The notes: generated by a model not told the origin, from the letters alone. A DNA stretch of 64,000 nt from Trichobilharzia szidati (GCA_944472155.2 OX235273.1:34321204-34385203), one strand, 5' to 3'. Counted from the stretch's first letter, positions 1 to 10,803 are shown. Program-made: numbers and translations.

Positions 1-46
1 CGTAAGCCAGAAGTTAAATAAGGTAAGTGAGCAGTATGATATAATT

Positions 47-245
47 GATTGCTAGAATGATTGTAAACCAGGCCTCACCTGGTCGAAGTCCAGTTCCCAA
101 CTAATGCGCTCTCAAACTTAGTCTAGCCAGTAGTAAGGCCAGTAAAGAGGGAAACGTAAACTGAAGACTAGCAACTCCATCCCGTAAAATACATCACCGC
201 TGCTAAGGGGAATAATTGAAACCCTGTTTTCTAATCAGAACACAA
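47..245 (+). repeat. tRNA-headed SINE with RTE-derived body and tail, decayed
   Basis: A degenerate pol III-type head (A-box-like TGCTAGAATG, B-box-like GGTCGAAGTCC) is followed by a body reading GCCAGTAAAGAGG and AGCAACTCCATCCCGTAAAA, then a mutated tail (GAAACCCTGTTTT) matching the RTE 3' end, GAAGCCCTATGTTCC. The same head-body-tail order occurs at 380-598, 6968-7172, 20270-20512 and 60880-61112. It is non-coding and would rely on a LINE for mobility. Confidence 0.6.
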
Positions 246-379
246 AGGACAGCAAAAGGAGTGTGAACAGTGTCATTTTTCTAGTCGCTGGTATTGATTC
301 TGACTGAATTCTGTTGGTGAAGTTTTCAGTATGGTCGTCAAGCTGGCATTCTCCAGGAATATTTATTAAATTCCTTTTG

Positions 380-598
380 CATTCCAGGTGGAACATAGGG
401 CTTCAAGCTCCAGAGATATTTTTACGGGATGGGCTTAATAGTCACATGCCCAACTTTCTATAGGGAGCTGGGGTTGTAGGGATAACAACCGACTTAGTGA
501 CTTAAAGGTGTGAGCAGGCCAAGAATCGAACTTCGGACCAAATGCATGATTGGCAAGCATTCTAACGCCGAACCACCGACGAGCAAGAAGGCGTATCT
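380..598 (-). repeat. tRNA-headed SINE with RTE-derived body and tail
   Basis: Read on the minus strand this starts with a tRNA-like head: TCGGTGGTTCGGCG, then TGGTCCGAAGTTCGATTC as a B-box. It continues through AAGCCCATCCCGTAAAA and ends GCTTGAAGCCCTATGTTCC, the same 3' tail as the RTE LINE at 47322-50564. The head resembles that at 17700-17850. It is a non-autonomous element. Confidence 0.75.
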
Positions 599-699
599 GA
601 AAATTCCATGTGAATCCCTAATAGTGTATCAAACTTAATTCACCCTGTGGTGCAGCCACAGACACTGCCAACATGTTATGCGCGCTCACTGCTGATCAT

Positions 700-850
700 T
701 TCAAAACAGTAATGAACATGTTGGTTAGTCACTAGGGTATAACTCTTGGTGTTTTTGTTGATCGGGTCCTGTGAGTCAAGTTCGCCATATTACAAACAAG
801 GTTCAGGCCTTCCTGCCCAATACCCTCAGACGTCTAACATCAATGATTTG
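700..850 (+). repeat. dispersed repeat related to the element at 21.1-21.6 kb
   Basis: The stretch around 790-835 (CAAGGTTCAGGCCTTCCTGC and following) resembles 21528-21560 (GTAGGTTCAAGGCTTCCTGC). The rest is too diverged to delimit. It is probably another copy of the tRNA-headed, hammerhead-like repeat described there. Boundaries are approximate. Confidence 0.35.
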
Positions 851-854
851 CTGA

Positions 855-2318
855 TTCTAAATTAATAAAATAAGTTTTCGATAATGATAATCATGGCAAT
901 ATTAACGATAAATTTATCTCTTAGTAAAACAAAGTATAATTATAACATTATGTAGAAACTTAAGAAATGGTGGGAAAACTATAGAAAGAAAACTTACAGA
1001 GGAAGTCCGATGTAAATAAATCAGCAGTATGGTTACTATAGAAACATAAAGGTATTATTATCATTATTTCATTGTCATTTCAGTCATATATGAACTAGTT
1101 TTTATATATTTCCTGAAAAATGTATGAACTTATCAAACATAAAGCCGCAAAAAACAACAACATTCCTTTGTTCATAAAAAAACAGAATAATGTTTAATTG
1201 ACAGATGAAACTGAAATAAACAACGTAAAGTGTTAATAAATTGTTGTACTTTCTGATGAATTATGTTTGGTTAAATTCTTTTTAACTTCATACCTTAGAT
1301 AACTTACTACTGCAATAGTATAATTTCTAAGGGTTCCACCAATTTTGATGTAATGGGCGTGGGCACTGAGTTGACTGGGATAAGAAGTTCAGGTGCAGAA
1401 ACAATCCTACACCTCACTCAGACTACTGAAATTTCGACTCCCGTATTAACCATCTCAAGGTTATCGTTGTAAGTCTTGTTCTTAAAGAGTAAGCACAACT
1501 GGCTGAAGAGTGTTTGGCAGGATGAAACTCACCTCCCGGATTTCAGTGCTGATGAGCATCAAGTGCTTAAATATTAACCTGTTGATTGAGCCTAAAAAGG
1601 TATTTTATTGTGAAAACATTGTGAATATATAATGATTAGAGAAATTCTATTATTCATTATGACAGGAAGAGAATGAAATATCAACATTCTGTTGACAATA
1701 ATGAATATAATAATAGAGACAATAATAACAAAATGGTGAGAAGCACGCAAATTTTCTGAAGAATCTTAAATAGAAAATAAACCTTAACAAACTGTCCAGT
1801 TATATATTTCATAGAGGTAAAATAAAAGCTATTGACACTAAAGATAGTTTCCTCTGACCATAGCTTATGACTTTCTGTTGATGTCTGAACATTATGAATA
1901 GAGACACAGAGAGTATAAATGAATAACTGAGCTTTTTGTTTAGTGATCCTTCTCCACTTATGATATCGTTTTTCTCATGAAATATAAATTGCCAAGGGGC
2001 ATCATTTGTATTAAATTAATTTCAAGCAGAAATGTAGGCTGTAAGCCAAAATAGCCTAGACAGCCATCATGTGTAGACACGCAATTTCATGACATATGAG
2101 AAGAAATTCATCAGCTTCGGAGACGATGACTGTGCTGGACTGGAAGCCGGTGACAAGTGATTTCCAAATTTAGTTGATAATAATTATACAAAATTGATCC
2201 TTTACTGGTATTCTAAATCCTTATGAAGATGAGAGGCCAGAAGATTAGATAGAATTTTGAAATCCTCATTATATTTACTCGCCTTAGAAGTAGGCAACCA
2301 ACTGAATAATCCCTTGTT
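855..2318. other. unassigned AT-rich stretch
   Basis: No open frame with recognisable homology, no RNA gene and no repeat shared with the rest of the window was seen. Short A- and T-runs only. Confidence 0.6.
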
Positions 2319-3195
2319 TCTGGTGGGTAAACTTGGAGGATCTGGACTTTGCCGATGATATATGTCTGATTTCCCACAAACTGGAAGATATGCAAGCAAA
2401 AAGCAACAAGTTAGCAGAAGAAGCATCAAAGATGGGACTGCAGGTGAACATACGGAAAACAGAGGTGATGACGATTCCTAGGCGACAACAGCAGCAACAA
2501 CATTAGACTACAATCAGCATAAATAGGAGGAACCTGAAAGAAACTACCTCTTTTACCTACCTGGGAAGCATCGTTTCAACTACAGGCGGAACTGACGAGG
2601 ATATCAAAGCAAGAATCGGAACAGCAAGACAAGCTTTCACTACTCTCAAGTCTGTGTGGAGGTCAACAGCACTCAGCATGAAAAATAAGATCCGGATTTT
2701 CAACTCCAATGTGAAGTCAGTGCTACTATACGGATCAGAGACTTAGCCAGCGAGTCATAAAGAGCATCTCAGACAAACTACAGACCTTCATTAACAGTTG
2801 TCTTCGCTCAATACTCAAGATCAGATGGGCGGCCAGAAAAGATCAGCAACAGGGATCTCTGGGAGCGAACCAACACAGCAGGAACCGATTGGGCAACAAA
2901 TAGGCAGGAATAAATGGAGATGGATTGGCCATACTCCAAGGAAACAATGCGTCAAGTGACGTCACTAGACAAGCCATTGCTCGAGTGGAACCCGAAAGGG
3001 AAGCGGCGAGTTGGTCGTCAGTGCGAGGGTGACATGGAGGAGGCGGTCATGTGAAGCGGAGATGAAAACGTGTGGGCAGATATGGAGCCAGGTGAAGACT
3101 GTAGGAGAGAACCGAACGCAATGAAGACGCACGCCTGAAGCCCTATGTTCCTCTAGAAATTAAAGGAAACAATAATAATAATATCTGGTGGGTAA
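2319..3195 (+). mobile_element. 5'-truncated RTE (SR2-like) LINE copy A with 12-bp TSD
   Basis: The insertion spans 2331-3183. It starts inside the reverse transcriptase at LEDLDFADDICLIS (catalytic FADD box), runs through the thumb (TTSFTYLGSIVSTTGGT) and the C-terminal region, and ends CTGAAGCCCTATGTTCC plus AATAATAAT. TCTGGTGGGTAA lies at 2319-2330 and again at 3184-3195, a perfect TSD. Stops and frameshifts break the frame (TAG in place of Trp near 2744). It is nearly identical to copy B at 3651-4539 but truncated at a different point. RTE LINEs insert by target-primed reverse transcription; truncation plus TSD is the expected result. Confidence 0.9.
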
Positions 3196-3637
3196 GTGTA
3201 TAGCCTATTGGTGGCCATTAAATACCCATTCTACTTTTATAAAACTTGTCCAAACCCCTTTTTCATTTTCGCATAAAACTGTCTACTTACAGTTTTTCTG
3301 TAATCTCATACCTATGATAAATGTGTTAACAGTATCACAAATGATATGAACACAACCATACACTTACACAAGTGAAACTCCTTTGGTTGCATACCAAATG
3401 GCTTTATCTCCGTTGCTAAGGCTTTTGTTTCCAACTCGAAACCAATTCAGCGTTTATAACGATGACAATTCAGCTCTTATTAGTGAATAAAAATGTTTCC
3501 TTTTTCATTAATATCACATGTAATTTGACTGACTGGGTAACTTCAAAAAATTTCATGTGACTTTATGCACTCAGTGACAAACTAATTGTACAGAAGGTTA
3601 TTTGTTATAACACACATATACATAGATTGCAACAATC
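3196..3637. other. unassigned sequence between two LINE insertions
   Basis: About 440 bp of AT-rich sequence separates the two RTE copies. I see no coding or repeat signature. Confidence 0.6.
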
Positions 3638-4154
3638 ATTCCTAACTGATAATGAGGAAACAGGCATAGAATGGACTCACACAAAAAACTTGGAGGATCT
3701 GGACTTCGCCGATGATATATGTCTGATTTCCCACAAACTGGAAGATATGCAAGCGAAAAGCAGCAAGTTAGCAGAAGAAGCATCAAAGATAGGACTTCAG
3801 GTGAACATAGATAAAAAAGAGGTGATGAAGATTCCTGAACAACACCACCAACAGCAACAACAACAGACAACAATCAGCATAAATGGAAGGAACCTGAAAG
3901 AAACTACCTCTTTTACCTACCTGGGAAGCATCGTTTCAACTACAGGCGGAACTGACGAGGATATCAAAGCAAGAATCGGAAAAGCAAGACAAGCTTTCAC
4001 TACTCTCAAGTCTGTGTGGAGGTCAACAGCACTCAGCATGAAAAATAAGATCCGGATTTTCAACTCCAATGTGAAGTCAGTGCTACTATACGGATCAGAG
4101 ACTTGGCCAGCGCGTCATAAAGAGCATCTCAAACAAACTACAGACCTTCATTAA
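3627..4154 (+). pseudogene. RTE reverse transcriptase fragment (FADD box to thumb)
   Basis: An open stretch of 175 codons whose ATG lies in flanking DNA 24 bases before the insertion, so the start is accidental. Residues 28-36 (DFADDICLI) hold the metal-binding Asp pair of reverse transcriptase motif C. A Gln/His-rich tract follows near residues 71-80, then the conserved TTSFTYLGSIVSTTGGTDED. Motifs A and B and the endonuclease are missing. The frame is lost after [15 protein letters not shown] where family members read GSETWRVTKNIF, and continues out of frame at 4310-4510 ([14 protein letters not shown]). This is not a functional gene. Confidence 0.85.
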
Positions 4155-4552
4155 CAGTTGTCTTCGCTCAATACTCAAGATCAGATGGCGGCCAGAAAAG
4201 ATCAGCAACAGGGATCTCTGGGAGCGAACCAACCAGGAACCGATTGTGAAACAAATATGCAGGAAGAAATGGAGATGGATTGGCCATACTCTGAGGAAAC
4301 AATGCTCAAGTGACATCACTAGACAAGCCATTGCTCGAGTGGAACCCGAAAGGGAAGCGGCGAGTTGGTCGTCCAAGGGTGACTTGGAGGAGGTCATGTG
4401 AAGAGGAGATGAAGGCGTGTGGGCAGACATGGAGCCAGGTGAAGACTCTAGCAGAGAACCGAACGCAATGGAGACGCACGGCTGAAGCCCTATGTTCCTG
4501 TAGGAATTAAAGGATACAATAATAATTAATAATAATATAATTCCTAACTGAT
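3638..4552 (+). mobile_element. 5'-truncated RTE (SR2-like) LINE copy B with 13-bp TSD
   Basis: The element occupies 3651-4539. ATTCCTAACTGAT at 3638-3650 is repeated exactly at 4540-4552. The body covers the reverse transcriptase from just before the FADD box to the 3' end, including a Gln tract (HHQQQQQQ), LGSIVSTTGG and the terminal region with [19 protein letters not shown]. The tail is GAAGCCCTATGTTCC then AAT repeats. It differs from copy A in its truncation point and TSD, so the two are independent insertions. Confidence 0.92.
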
Positions 4553-5080
4553 GAGACTTCAGCATGCGCCAAAGATATGATTATGACTACGGCCTTGTGG
4601 GATCTTATTTATAAAAACATTCGCTAAAATGTATATCATCATGACTTTAGCACGCATACATCTAGGAGATTTAAATCATCACTCAATAACAGTTCGTTCT
4701 CAAAAACTTACACATGTATACTTCCCACGCGTTAATGAAGGGTCCTAGTCAGCTTTAATTTTTTAAAATAAAGGTAAGGAACTCCGGTGTTTTTTAAAAT
4801 TAAAATTTAAAAATAATCTTCGGTCCCTTTTACATAAATTTATAACATATTTGTGTCACACAAGGTAAATTTGACACCCACCTAAATTATGCAGCTAAAC
4901 TTTGAAAACTGATCAAAATCAGAGGCGTAAAATGCCCATACTACTGCAAAAGTTTGTTACTTAGTGAAAATTTACACTACTTTTAATTAATTTCTTTTCA
5001 TCTGAATATTCGTCACTTTAAGAGAAATCGCGAATTTATAAAAGTCAGAATTCACGAGTCTTTGAATTGCACCTCAAGTG
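4553..5080. other. unassigned AT-rich stretch
   Basis: Nothing recognisable; poly-A/T rich with no shared repeat. Confidence 0.6.
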
Positions 5081-5084
5081 ATTG

Positions 5085-5275
5085 CATGGTTATCAAGCAT
5101 GGTGTCATAATCAGAAGGTCTCGAGATCGATCCCCGGTTGGCCCGTGTGTGCGCAATAATGAATATTTCAAACTTGGATGAAAGTGATCTCCGGTACTCC
5201 CTGTTTGTCACTGGTTCTCAAAGTGACATTGATACATGATGAAACCCAAGACAAATCAAAGCCCTAGACTTTGTG
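5085..5275 (+). repeat. hammerhead SINE family 2, strongly diverged
   Basis: A tRNA-like head (GATTGCATGGTTATCAAGC, B-box GAGATCGATCCCC) is followed by a decayed hammerhead region: TAATGA for the CTGATGA core, a stem II remnant around TTCAAACTTGGA, then TGAAA and GGTACTCCCTG. The order matches the better copies at 6755-6955 and 44465-44690. Certainly not an active ribozyme. Confidence 0.55.
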
Positions 5276-5279
5276 AGTT

Positions 5280-6750
5280 AACCAATAGACAGTTTCTAAT
5301 CCGGATAATGTCAGGATTCTTCATAAAGTGTATCTACAGCCCCGACAAAGTTCATCTTCCATTTGAAAAATAAACCTGCGTTATTTACTGCCTGCTGACT
5401 CAAGACCTTGTAAGAATTAACGAGTTGAGCATCCGATAGCAAGATAGATAACATCGAATAAAAAGTTGTCGCAAAGTTCACATCACAGTGTAAATAAATT
5501 CAGTCCAAGTTATAGACAATCCATACTATTTCACTATGTAATATATTCAATATACAAGCTAATAGGGAACTTTTGATTCTTTTTGAATACCTGGGAATTG
5601 TTCAAGTTACTGTATCACTTTAGAAAAACTTCTAAAGTTTTTTTCACATTCAGCATTCATTAGCTCTAGGTAAATAAAGTTTGTCATTGTATTTTATTGA
5701 ATAGTTACAAACATTTAGCTGTAGTCGATCAGAAATGATTGTGATCCTCTAATCATGTCAAAATTCTTGGGCACAACACCAGTTTTGTACCTTCACGATC
5801 TGTTTTTCTTAACAATGATGGGTAAGGCTACAGGCCCAGCTCATGATTTACTACTGCATATCGATAGGGCGTGAGTTCACATGACACCATTAGCTTTGTC
5901 ACTAAATTATTGCCGCTAAATTTCCTTCCTGCATAGCTGATGTTTTGATGGCTATAAATTCTCTAACCCGCTGGACTGCTGCCAATACTATTTTTTGCTA
6001 GTATAATCATCTTACTACGACTATGATAAACGAATTCATTTTTAAGTGGATGTGATTTCAAAGGATTCCATGTTAACGTCTACCTCTACTCTTCAAATAA
6101 GCGTAGTGTGAAATAGATTTAAATTTCAGTTGTTTCTCAGAGGCAGACACAAGAACAAATGAATTATTTAAATTGTGTGAATTTTAGTGATCGTGATGAT
6201 TTATAAGGAGGTTTGGCAAAAAAATCACCGAAAGTTTAAAATCATAGTCAGCTTCTTGCTTCCAGCTCAGACGTGCCTCATAGACAATCATGAGTAAGTT
6301 ATTTCACGATGTATATAGAAAGATTTTCCGAGGAACGACTGATAAAAACCAGTCGACATACAGAGACATTATAAGTGTATATACACATGTATAAGATAGT
6401 TGAGAATTATGTTAGCCGGTTGATTCTTAAATATTGCTATTATTATTCCCTTATATTCTTAGTACAACACAGGGCTTAAGTGACACATTCCTCTTCAGTT
6501 GACTGCACAATCACCAATATACTTTCATCTCCTTCTCTCGAGATCTTCTTCATGTCACTCCAAGCTCCTCGGTAAAGTAGTCGTTTCTCATATAGCATAT
6601 TCGTTGGGCGATATATTCTTGGAGGGTTCATTTCAAAAATCCGATTTTCACTTTGGAGCCATCGTAAGCGATTGCTAACATCTAACCACAGCCGTCTGTT
6701 GAAAATGCTTTCTGTGATGCTCTCGCTAAGGTTTTTAACTACACAGAAGA
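5280..6750. other. unassigned AT-rich stretch
   Basis: About 1.5 kb without recognisable genes, RNA genes or repeats shared within the window. Confidence 0.55.
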
Positions 6751-6754
6751 ACTG

Positions 6755-6955
6755 TCGTTAGTTGGTTACAGGATTTCATCATGAGCTCACATTTGTTAAA
6801 GAACCACTGAAAAACCTCGGAGTACTGGGCAGCTGTTTCGTCCTAGTTCGGGACTCCTCAATGGTACTCACCCACCGTGGTATGTACCCAGGACCTTCTG
6901 GTTAAAAGGCGAGCTCATACACCATTAAGCCACTGAGACCCAATCCAACGGTCCA
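6755..6955 (-). repeat. hammerhead SINE family 2 (tRNA-like head plus hammerhead)
   Basis: On the minus strand: A-box-like CTCAGTGGCTTAATGG, B-box-like GGTCCTGGGTACATACC, then the ribozyme block at 6820-6868. The block has GAGTAC for stem I, TTGAGGA for the CTGATGA core, stem II GTCC/GGAC around CGAACTA, GAAA, the palindrome CAGCTG as stem III, then CAGTACTC pairing back to stem I. The cleavage triplet is GCC rather than GTC and the core has two changes, so this copy should be inactive. The 3' part (GCTCATGATGAAATCCTGTAA) is shared with 7186-7325 and 44465-44690. Confidence 0.75.
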
Positions 6956-6967
6956 TGAATTCTTTTT

Positions 6968-7172
6968 TTTTCCTTCACATTCCCCAGTGGAACATAGGGC
7001 TTCAAGCTAGTGGCTTGAAGTTTCTGTAGCAGTGGTGTTTGTTTTTACAGGATGGGTTTGCTAGCCTCATGCCCAACCATTTTTTCTTCACCAGCATTAT
7101 TTCTGGCTAAGCGAGGTAAAGGAGTGCGTCGGCGAGCGTCCTAACCGCTATGCCACCGAATTCTAACTTCAA
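6968..7172 (-). repeat. tRNA-headed SINE with RTE-derived body and tail
   Basis: Minus strand: head ATTCGGTGGCATAGCGG, then GTTGGGCATGAGGCTAGCAA, CATCCTGTAAAAAC, CACTGCTACAGAAACTTC and the tail GCTTGAAGCCCTATGTTCC. The middle matches the RTE 5' end (CTAGCAACTCCACCCC, ATTGCTACTAAAACTTCAA) and the tail matches the RTE 3' end. It lies directly beside two family-2 hammerhead SINEs. Confidence 0.8.
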
Positions 7173-7185
7173 CCAATTCACGATA

Positions 7186-7325
7186 TAGCGTTCTCAAACT
7201 AGGACGAAACAGCTATCCAGTACTCCCAGGTTTTCCAATGGTTCTCTAACCAATGTCAGCTCATGATGAAATCCTGTAACCAATCAACCAAATCCCTACA
7301 AACCAATACTTTAACTTGTCGTTAG
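7186..7325 (+). repeat. hammerhead SINE family 2, 5'-truncated
   Basis: The copy begins inside stem II (TCTCAAACTAGGACGAAAC), keeps GAAA, the palindrome-like CAGCTA and CAGTACTC, then continues AGGTTTTCCAATGGTTCTC and GCTCATGATGAAATCCTGTAA. The 5' half of the ribozyme and the pol III head are missing, so neither cleavage nor internal promotion is possible. Confidence 0.75.
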
Positions 7326-7499
7326 TGTTGAGAATCCGAGTCTTGTTCTTTATTCTGATTGCAAATGGGGCTTCCAGAAAGACTGAAGATTCATGAGACT
7401 CTGTCTTACCTTTCTGATCCTGATTGGCTTTGACAACCTCATCGATGCCACCTGAGTGTAAATGAAGCAATGTTGTTTAAATAAGTGAAAAAACGGACC

Positions 7500-7655
7500 T
7501 ATTCAAATCGCACACTGTGGTGAAGATTAGTGCTTCTCTTTTGTTCCTTTTGTATCCTATCTTCACTGTCTGCTTCAACCAGTTTGTTGGTTTTCTCCTG
7601 TAGATCTTCGAGTTTGTGTGACGTCACGTCAGACTTAAATTGTCCACGAAGTTTA
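7500..7655 (-). mobile_element. RTE reverse transcriptase scrap
   Basis: Minus-strand translation gives HKLEDLQEKTNKLVE, matching HKIEDLQAKTDKPVE just downstream of the catalytic box in the full-length RTE at 47-50 kb. Only this short piece is recognisable; the ends are decayed and no tail is visible. Confidence 0.65.
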
Positions 7656-7689
7656 TGCTTCTTACAATGATAATTAATCACGTTTCAAC

Positions 7690-8150
7690 ATTTCATTAGT
7701 TATGTAAACTACTTTATTAGAATATATATATATATGACTGTCGTTGCTAACATCTCAACACAACCTCTCTTCACTGACACGTTCTTCTTATTATGCGGTA
7801 GATTAACTACCTATTCAACTGATACACAAAAGGGAAAATGAGTCAGATAATGATAACATAACACTAACTGACTGGCTTAAATACATTGAAATTACGCTTA
7901 GTCAATCATCTGTATATAGATACAAATATTAAAAAAATAACAAAAACTTTAGCATACACATGATAATCTGTAGGGAAGATTAGTTAACAGCTGTTGTTGT
8001 TGTTGTTTTATAGTAATTTCTGGACATTGATAAATAAAAACAAAAGTTTTACTGAGGGAACAAAAAACAGAGAGAAGTGAATTAGAGAGGAAGATTTAAC
8101 TCGTATTGTTTATTTAACTGATGTTAATTTAACATACTACAAAGATACTA
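7690..8150. other. unassigned stretch with microsatellites
   Basis: Contains a short (TA)n run near 7722-7736 and a (TTG)n run near 7993-8008. Nothing else recognised. Confidence 0.6.
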
Positions 8151-8154
8151 CAAA

Positions 8155-8345
8155 GCCATTTGCTGGATAGTGATTAGCAGTTGAATCTAAAATGCGTATT
8201 TTGTCCTATTTAGGACTCGTCATTTGAATCTAACTACACTTCCAAGTGAGACTCAAACCGAGTACTTATCACTTCAAATGGCATAGCATCGCCTGCTTTA
8301 CTACTTGGACCTCGAGAGCCACATCTTGTTCAACGGATTGAGAGT
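8155..8345 (-). repeat. Sm-alpha-type hammerhead SINE
   Basis: On the minus strand a tRNA-like region (B-box-like GGTTTGAGTCTC) is followed by the ribozyme block near 8170-8235. Stem II is GTCC/GGAC around TAAATA and the flank reads ATTTTAGATTCAACTGCT. This matches the Sm-alpha hammerhead of S. mansoni as I recall it. The core reads ATGACGA and the usual GAAA is AAAA, so it should not cleave. Confidence 0.7.
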
Positions 8346-8349
8346 TATG

Positions 8350-8785
8350 TTTCAACAATTAATTATTTATGTAAATTTACTTCAAGTTAAGCCCCAGGTA
8401 TCGTCAAAATGTCCATACTAGGATGTAACATGTCAAGAGAAGGGAGAATAATTTTGGTCCAATCAGTCAACGGAAAAAACAATACCTGGTCATTCTACGC
8501 ATATTTTTCTAAAATTTTCACGACATTCTGAAACTACTTATTTAAAAGTTTTAAGTAGACAGACACTGAAAGAAGAAATGTATAACATGACACTATATGA
8601 GAGGTGATCCATACTCTCTTAATCAACAATAGATTAAGACCACTATCATTATGGCATTGAGTAAAAGAGATGTCACCTCAGTGATAGTCTTAGTGAGCCA
8701 GGAAATTCACCTTTTTTGCTCCAAGTATATTAAGCTTCCAAATGGACGCTTCTACGACCCGCTACCTGTGCTATGATTTTTTACA
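8350..8785. other. unassigned stretch
   Basis: No recognisable feature upstream of the PLE remnant. Confidence 0.5.
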
Positions 8786-8787
8786 GA

Positions 8788-9212
8788 ATTGAGGATTCAT
8801 TAAAAAGAACATCTCCAGGCGCCAAACTTATTCTAATTTGCAAAACTGTATGTTCGTCAGCTTAAAAGCAGGTAAGTATCCTCCTCAAATCAACTCAAAC
8901 TGCATTTACCAATTCACCTGCACTTTTGATAGCAAGTACATAGGAAGGACTGGGATGAGAGCGTCTACTAGATTTTCTGAGCACATTTGCAAAAGTCACC
9001 GACTGAAAGGCAGCAAAGTATTCCTAAATGCAATCGTCAGACACCTTATTGACACTGTGCACATAGTGGAAATTAGTCAGGCTTTCAAAATAATAAATAC
9101 ACAAAGATAATCATGGTTACTTCAGATCACAGAATCCACTGCCTTCAATAGAATTTAAACCAACCTCCGTATACAGAAAGATATCGTGACTAGTCTCGCA
9201 GTACCCTGGTAA
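8788..9212 (+). pseudogene. PLE C-terminal remnant with GIY-YIG domain (PLE-A)
   Basis: Penelope-like elements encode a reverse transcriptase fused to a C-terminal GIY-YIG endonuclease. Here the open part at 8838-9110 shows CIYQFTCTF (the family usually has C-x-C at this point) and KYIGRTGMRASTRFSEH, the YIG motif with its Arg and the SEH motif, followed by VRHLIDT. A frameshift and stops follow, and the normal family ending (QKD..TSLAVPW) appears at about 9160-9212. The reverse transcriptase half is absent. Degraded, non-functional. Confidence 0.75.
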
Positions 9213-9645
9213 CCATTACTGTCTTGTTTGTGTGCTTTTGTGTTTTGTTCTGCTGTATAACATCCAACTCAGTCGTGATTTTAATTTTTACTTACTGAGT
9301 TGAACTTGCTATTAAGTTTCCAAATCTAATAAATTCTTTTGTCTATCTTGTAGTTTTACTTTACTATTCACATCTATCCTCCTGAACTCTCCATCATAAT
9401 ATGTGTAAATTAACTCCGTTGTTCTGTCTGGTACTTTGTCTCAAGTTCATCCTTGTTTTCAAGACAAATCTGAACTCTACGTCCCTGTTTAATTATCTAA
9501 ATAGTCAGTCTTTTAACAGTGAATAATTCAACCACTTAAATCATCTCTGGAATAATGTTGCTTGCACATTCTATCTGTAACTCGAAGTCATTGCAAAAAG
9601 TATGTACGGCAATCTTTTAACTTATAGTTTGATTTTGTTTAGGAT
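9213..9645 (+). other. presumed 3' untranslated part of PLE-A
   Basis: T-rich non-coding sequence between the end of PLE-A coding and a hammerhead-like block at 9650. This is inferred from the order seen in other PLE units of the window. Confidence 0.4.
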
Positions 9646-9649
9646 ATAC

Positions 9650-9697
9650 GCAGTTGAAGAGAATCGACGAAATAAAACCAGTTTGTATTATCCTGCA
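9650..9697 (+). ncRNA. hammerhead-like motif, PLE type, degenerate
   Basis: GCAG (9650-9653) pairs with CTGC (9693-9696) as stem I. TTGAAGA replaces CTGATGA, a minimal stem II (G...C) follows, then GAAA, an AT-rich stem III and ATC before CTGC. The layout equals the better copies at 59012-59060, 27338-27389 and 35480-35538. Core changes make activity unlikely. Confidence 0.5.
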
Positions 9698-10803
9698 AAT
9701 ATGTTCCTCTATAATATAAACTTGGTACTGTGTAGAGTATAACTCATAATGGTTAAGATTTTATTTTGATAAATTACACAGTGTTGTACAGTTATATAAA
9801 CTGATGACGTTTCGAGCACAAACTATTGCTCATAATCATATCAAGTTACTCACACAACTTCTTTCCTTCATTTATATACATGTGTGGAATCGATTCGATA
9901 TTGGAATAAATATATGAGATAATGTCATCAGAAATAATAGTACGAGTGTTATTAATCCATTGCAATTAGATGGGCAATACGACGAGTGTTTTTATAGTCA
10001 TAATAAGTTGATTGTTAGAATGTTTTGATGTGTTTGAATGGAAATAGAATTTTAAGATTATTTATTATCCTCTTCTGATTTGACTGGCGGTAATAACATC
10101 TTCCATATTTCTGGTATTTGCATTGAGTCACTTCTGTTGTATGTGTCGGGTGTAGACTCGATGAATAAGGATTCCGTAATCAACCTCTCTTTCCACCTAC
10201 CTATATTACTTTTTAGAATTTTAACCCTATCCCACCCTATTGTGTGGTTGTTTGTTAATGCGTGAAGTGCAATAGCTGAGCTTTTTCCTAAATTACTTAT
10301 CTTTTCAGGGTCAATCAGTTTTCCCTCAGCTAAATTCTTATGTTCTGATACTCTGACTATCCCTGATCTACTAGTTTGACCTTTGTAGTTGAATTTACAG
10401 TCATTGCAGGGTATTTTGTAAATTATATTATTTTGTTTAATTGGGTCCAACGGGTCCTTCAACCTACAGAGTTTGTCCCTGAGTGAGTTTGTGGGTTTGA
10501 ATGCCACCCTAATTCCTGCTTTATTGAGAATCCTACGTAGGGACTCAGATGTCCCTTCCTTATATGGTATAACAGTAGAAGATTTATATTCTCTCTTATT
10601 TATGTTATTACTCTTATTTATGTTATTATTCCAATATCGAATCGATTCCACACATGTATATAAATGAAGGAAAGAAGTTGTGTGAGTAACTTGATATGAT
10701 TATGAGCAATAGTTTGTGCTCAAAACGTCATCAGTTTATATAACTGTACAACACTGTGTATTTATCAAAATAAAATCTTAACCATTATGAGAAATATGTT
10801 CCT
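9697..10803 (-). mobile_element. PLE-B: Penelope-like element with inverted arms and 12-bp TSD
   Basis: AAATATGTTCCT at 9697-9708 is repeated exactly at 10792-10803. Inside, arms 9743-9909 and 10626-10791 are near-perfect inverted repeats (about 166 bp). An extra 34 bp (9709-9742) is present beyond the left arm only. Inverted pseudo-LTRs with a roughly 34-bp one-sided extension are a known Penelope feature (from memory). The coding part between the arms reads leftward, so the 3' side is on the left. A CTGATGA occurs in the left arm near 9801 but I could not complete a hammerhead there. Confidence 0.88.
10058..10651 (-). pseudogene. PLE-B C-terminal ORF with GIY-YIG-like domain
   Basis: An unbroken 197-codon frame. 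Residues 1-8 (MESIRYWN) are encoded inside the inverted arm, so the start is a truncation junction. Residues 23-70 resemble the Penelope linker between reverse transcriptase and endonuclease (SSTVIPY, EGTSESLRRIL, LCRLKDP). Residues 77-104 form the GIY-YIG region: IYKIPCNDC, then YKGQTSR where Tyr-Ile/Val-Gly is usual, then VSEH. The Cys-x-x-Cys pair differs from the C-x-C of the other PLEs here, so this is a second PLE family. With no reverse transcriptase motifs it cannot move by itself; the frame is open, perhaps because the insertion is young. Confidence 0.75.

Noticed and set aside
9801..9830. CTGATGA in the PLE-B arm as a hammerhead core
   Set aside because: CAAAC replaces CGAAAC and no matching stem I or stem III could be drawn, so it is not annotated as a ribozyme.
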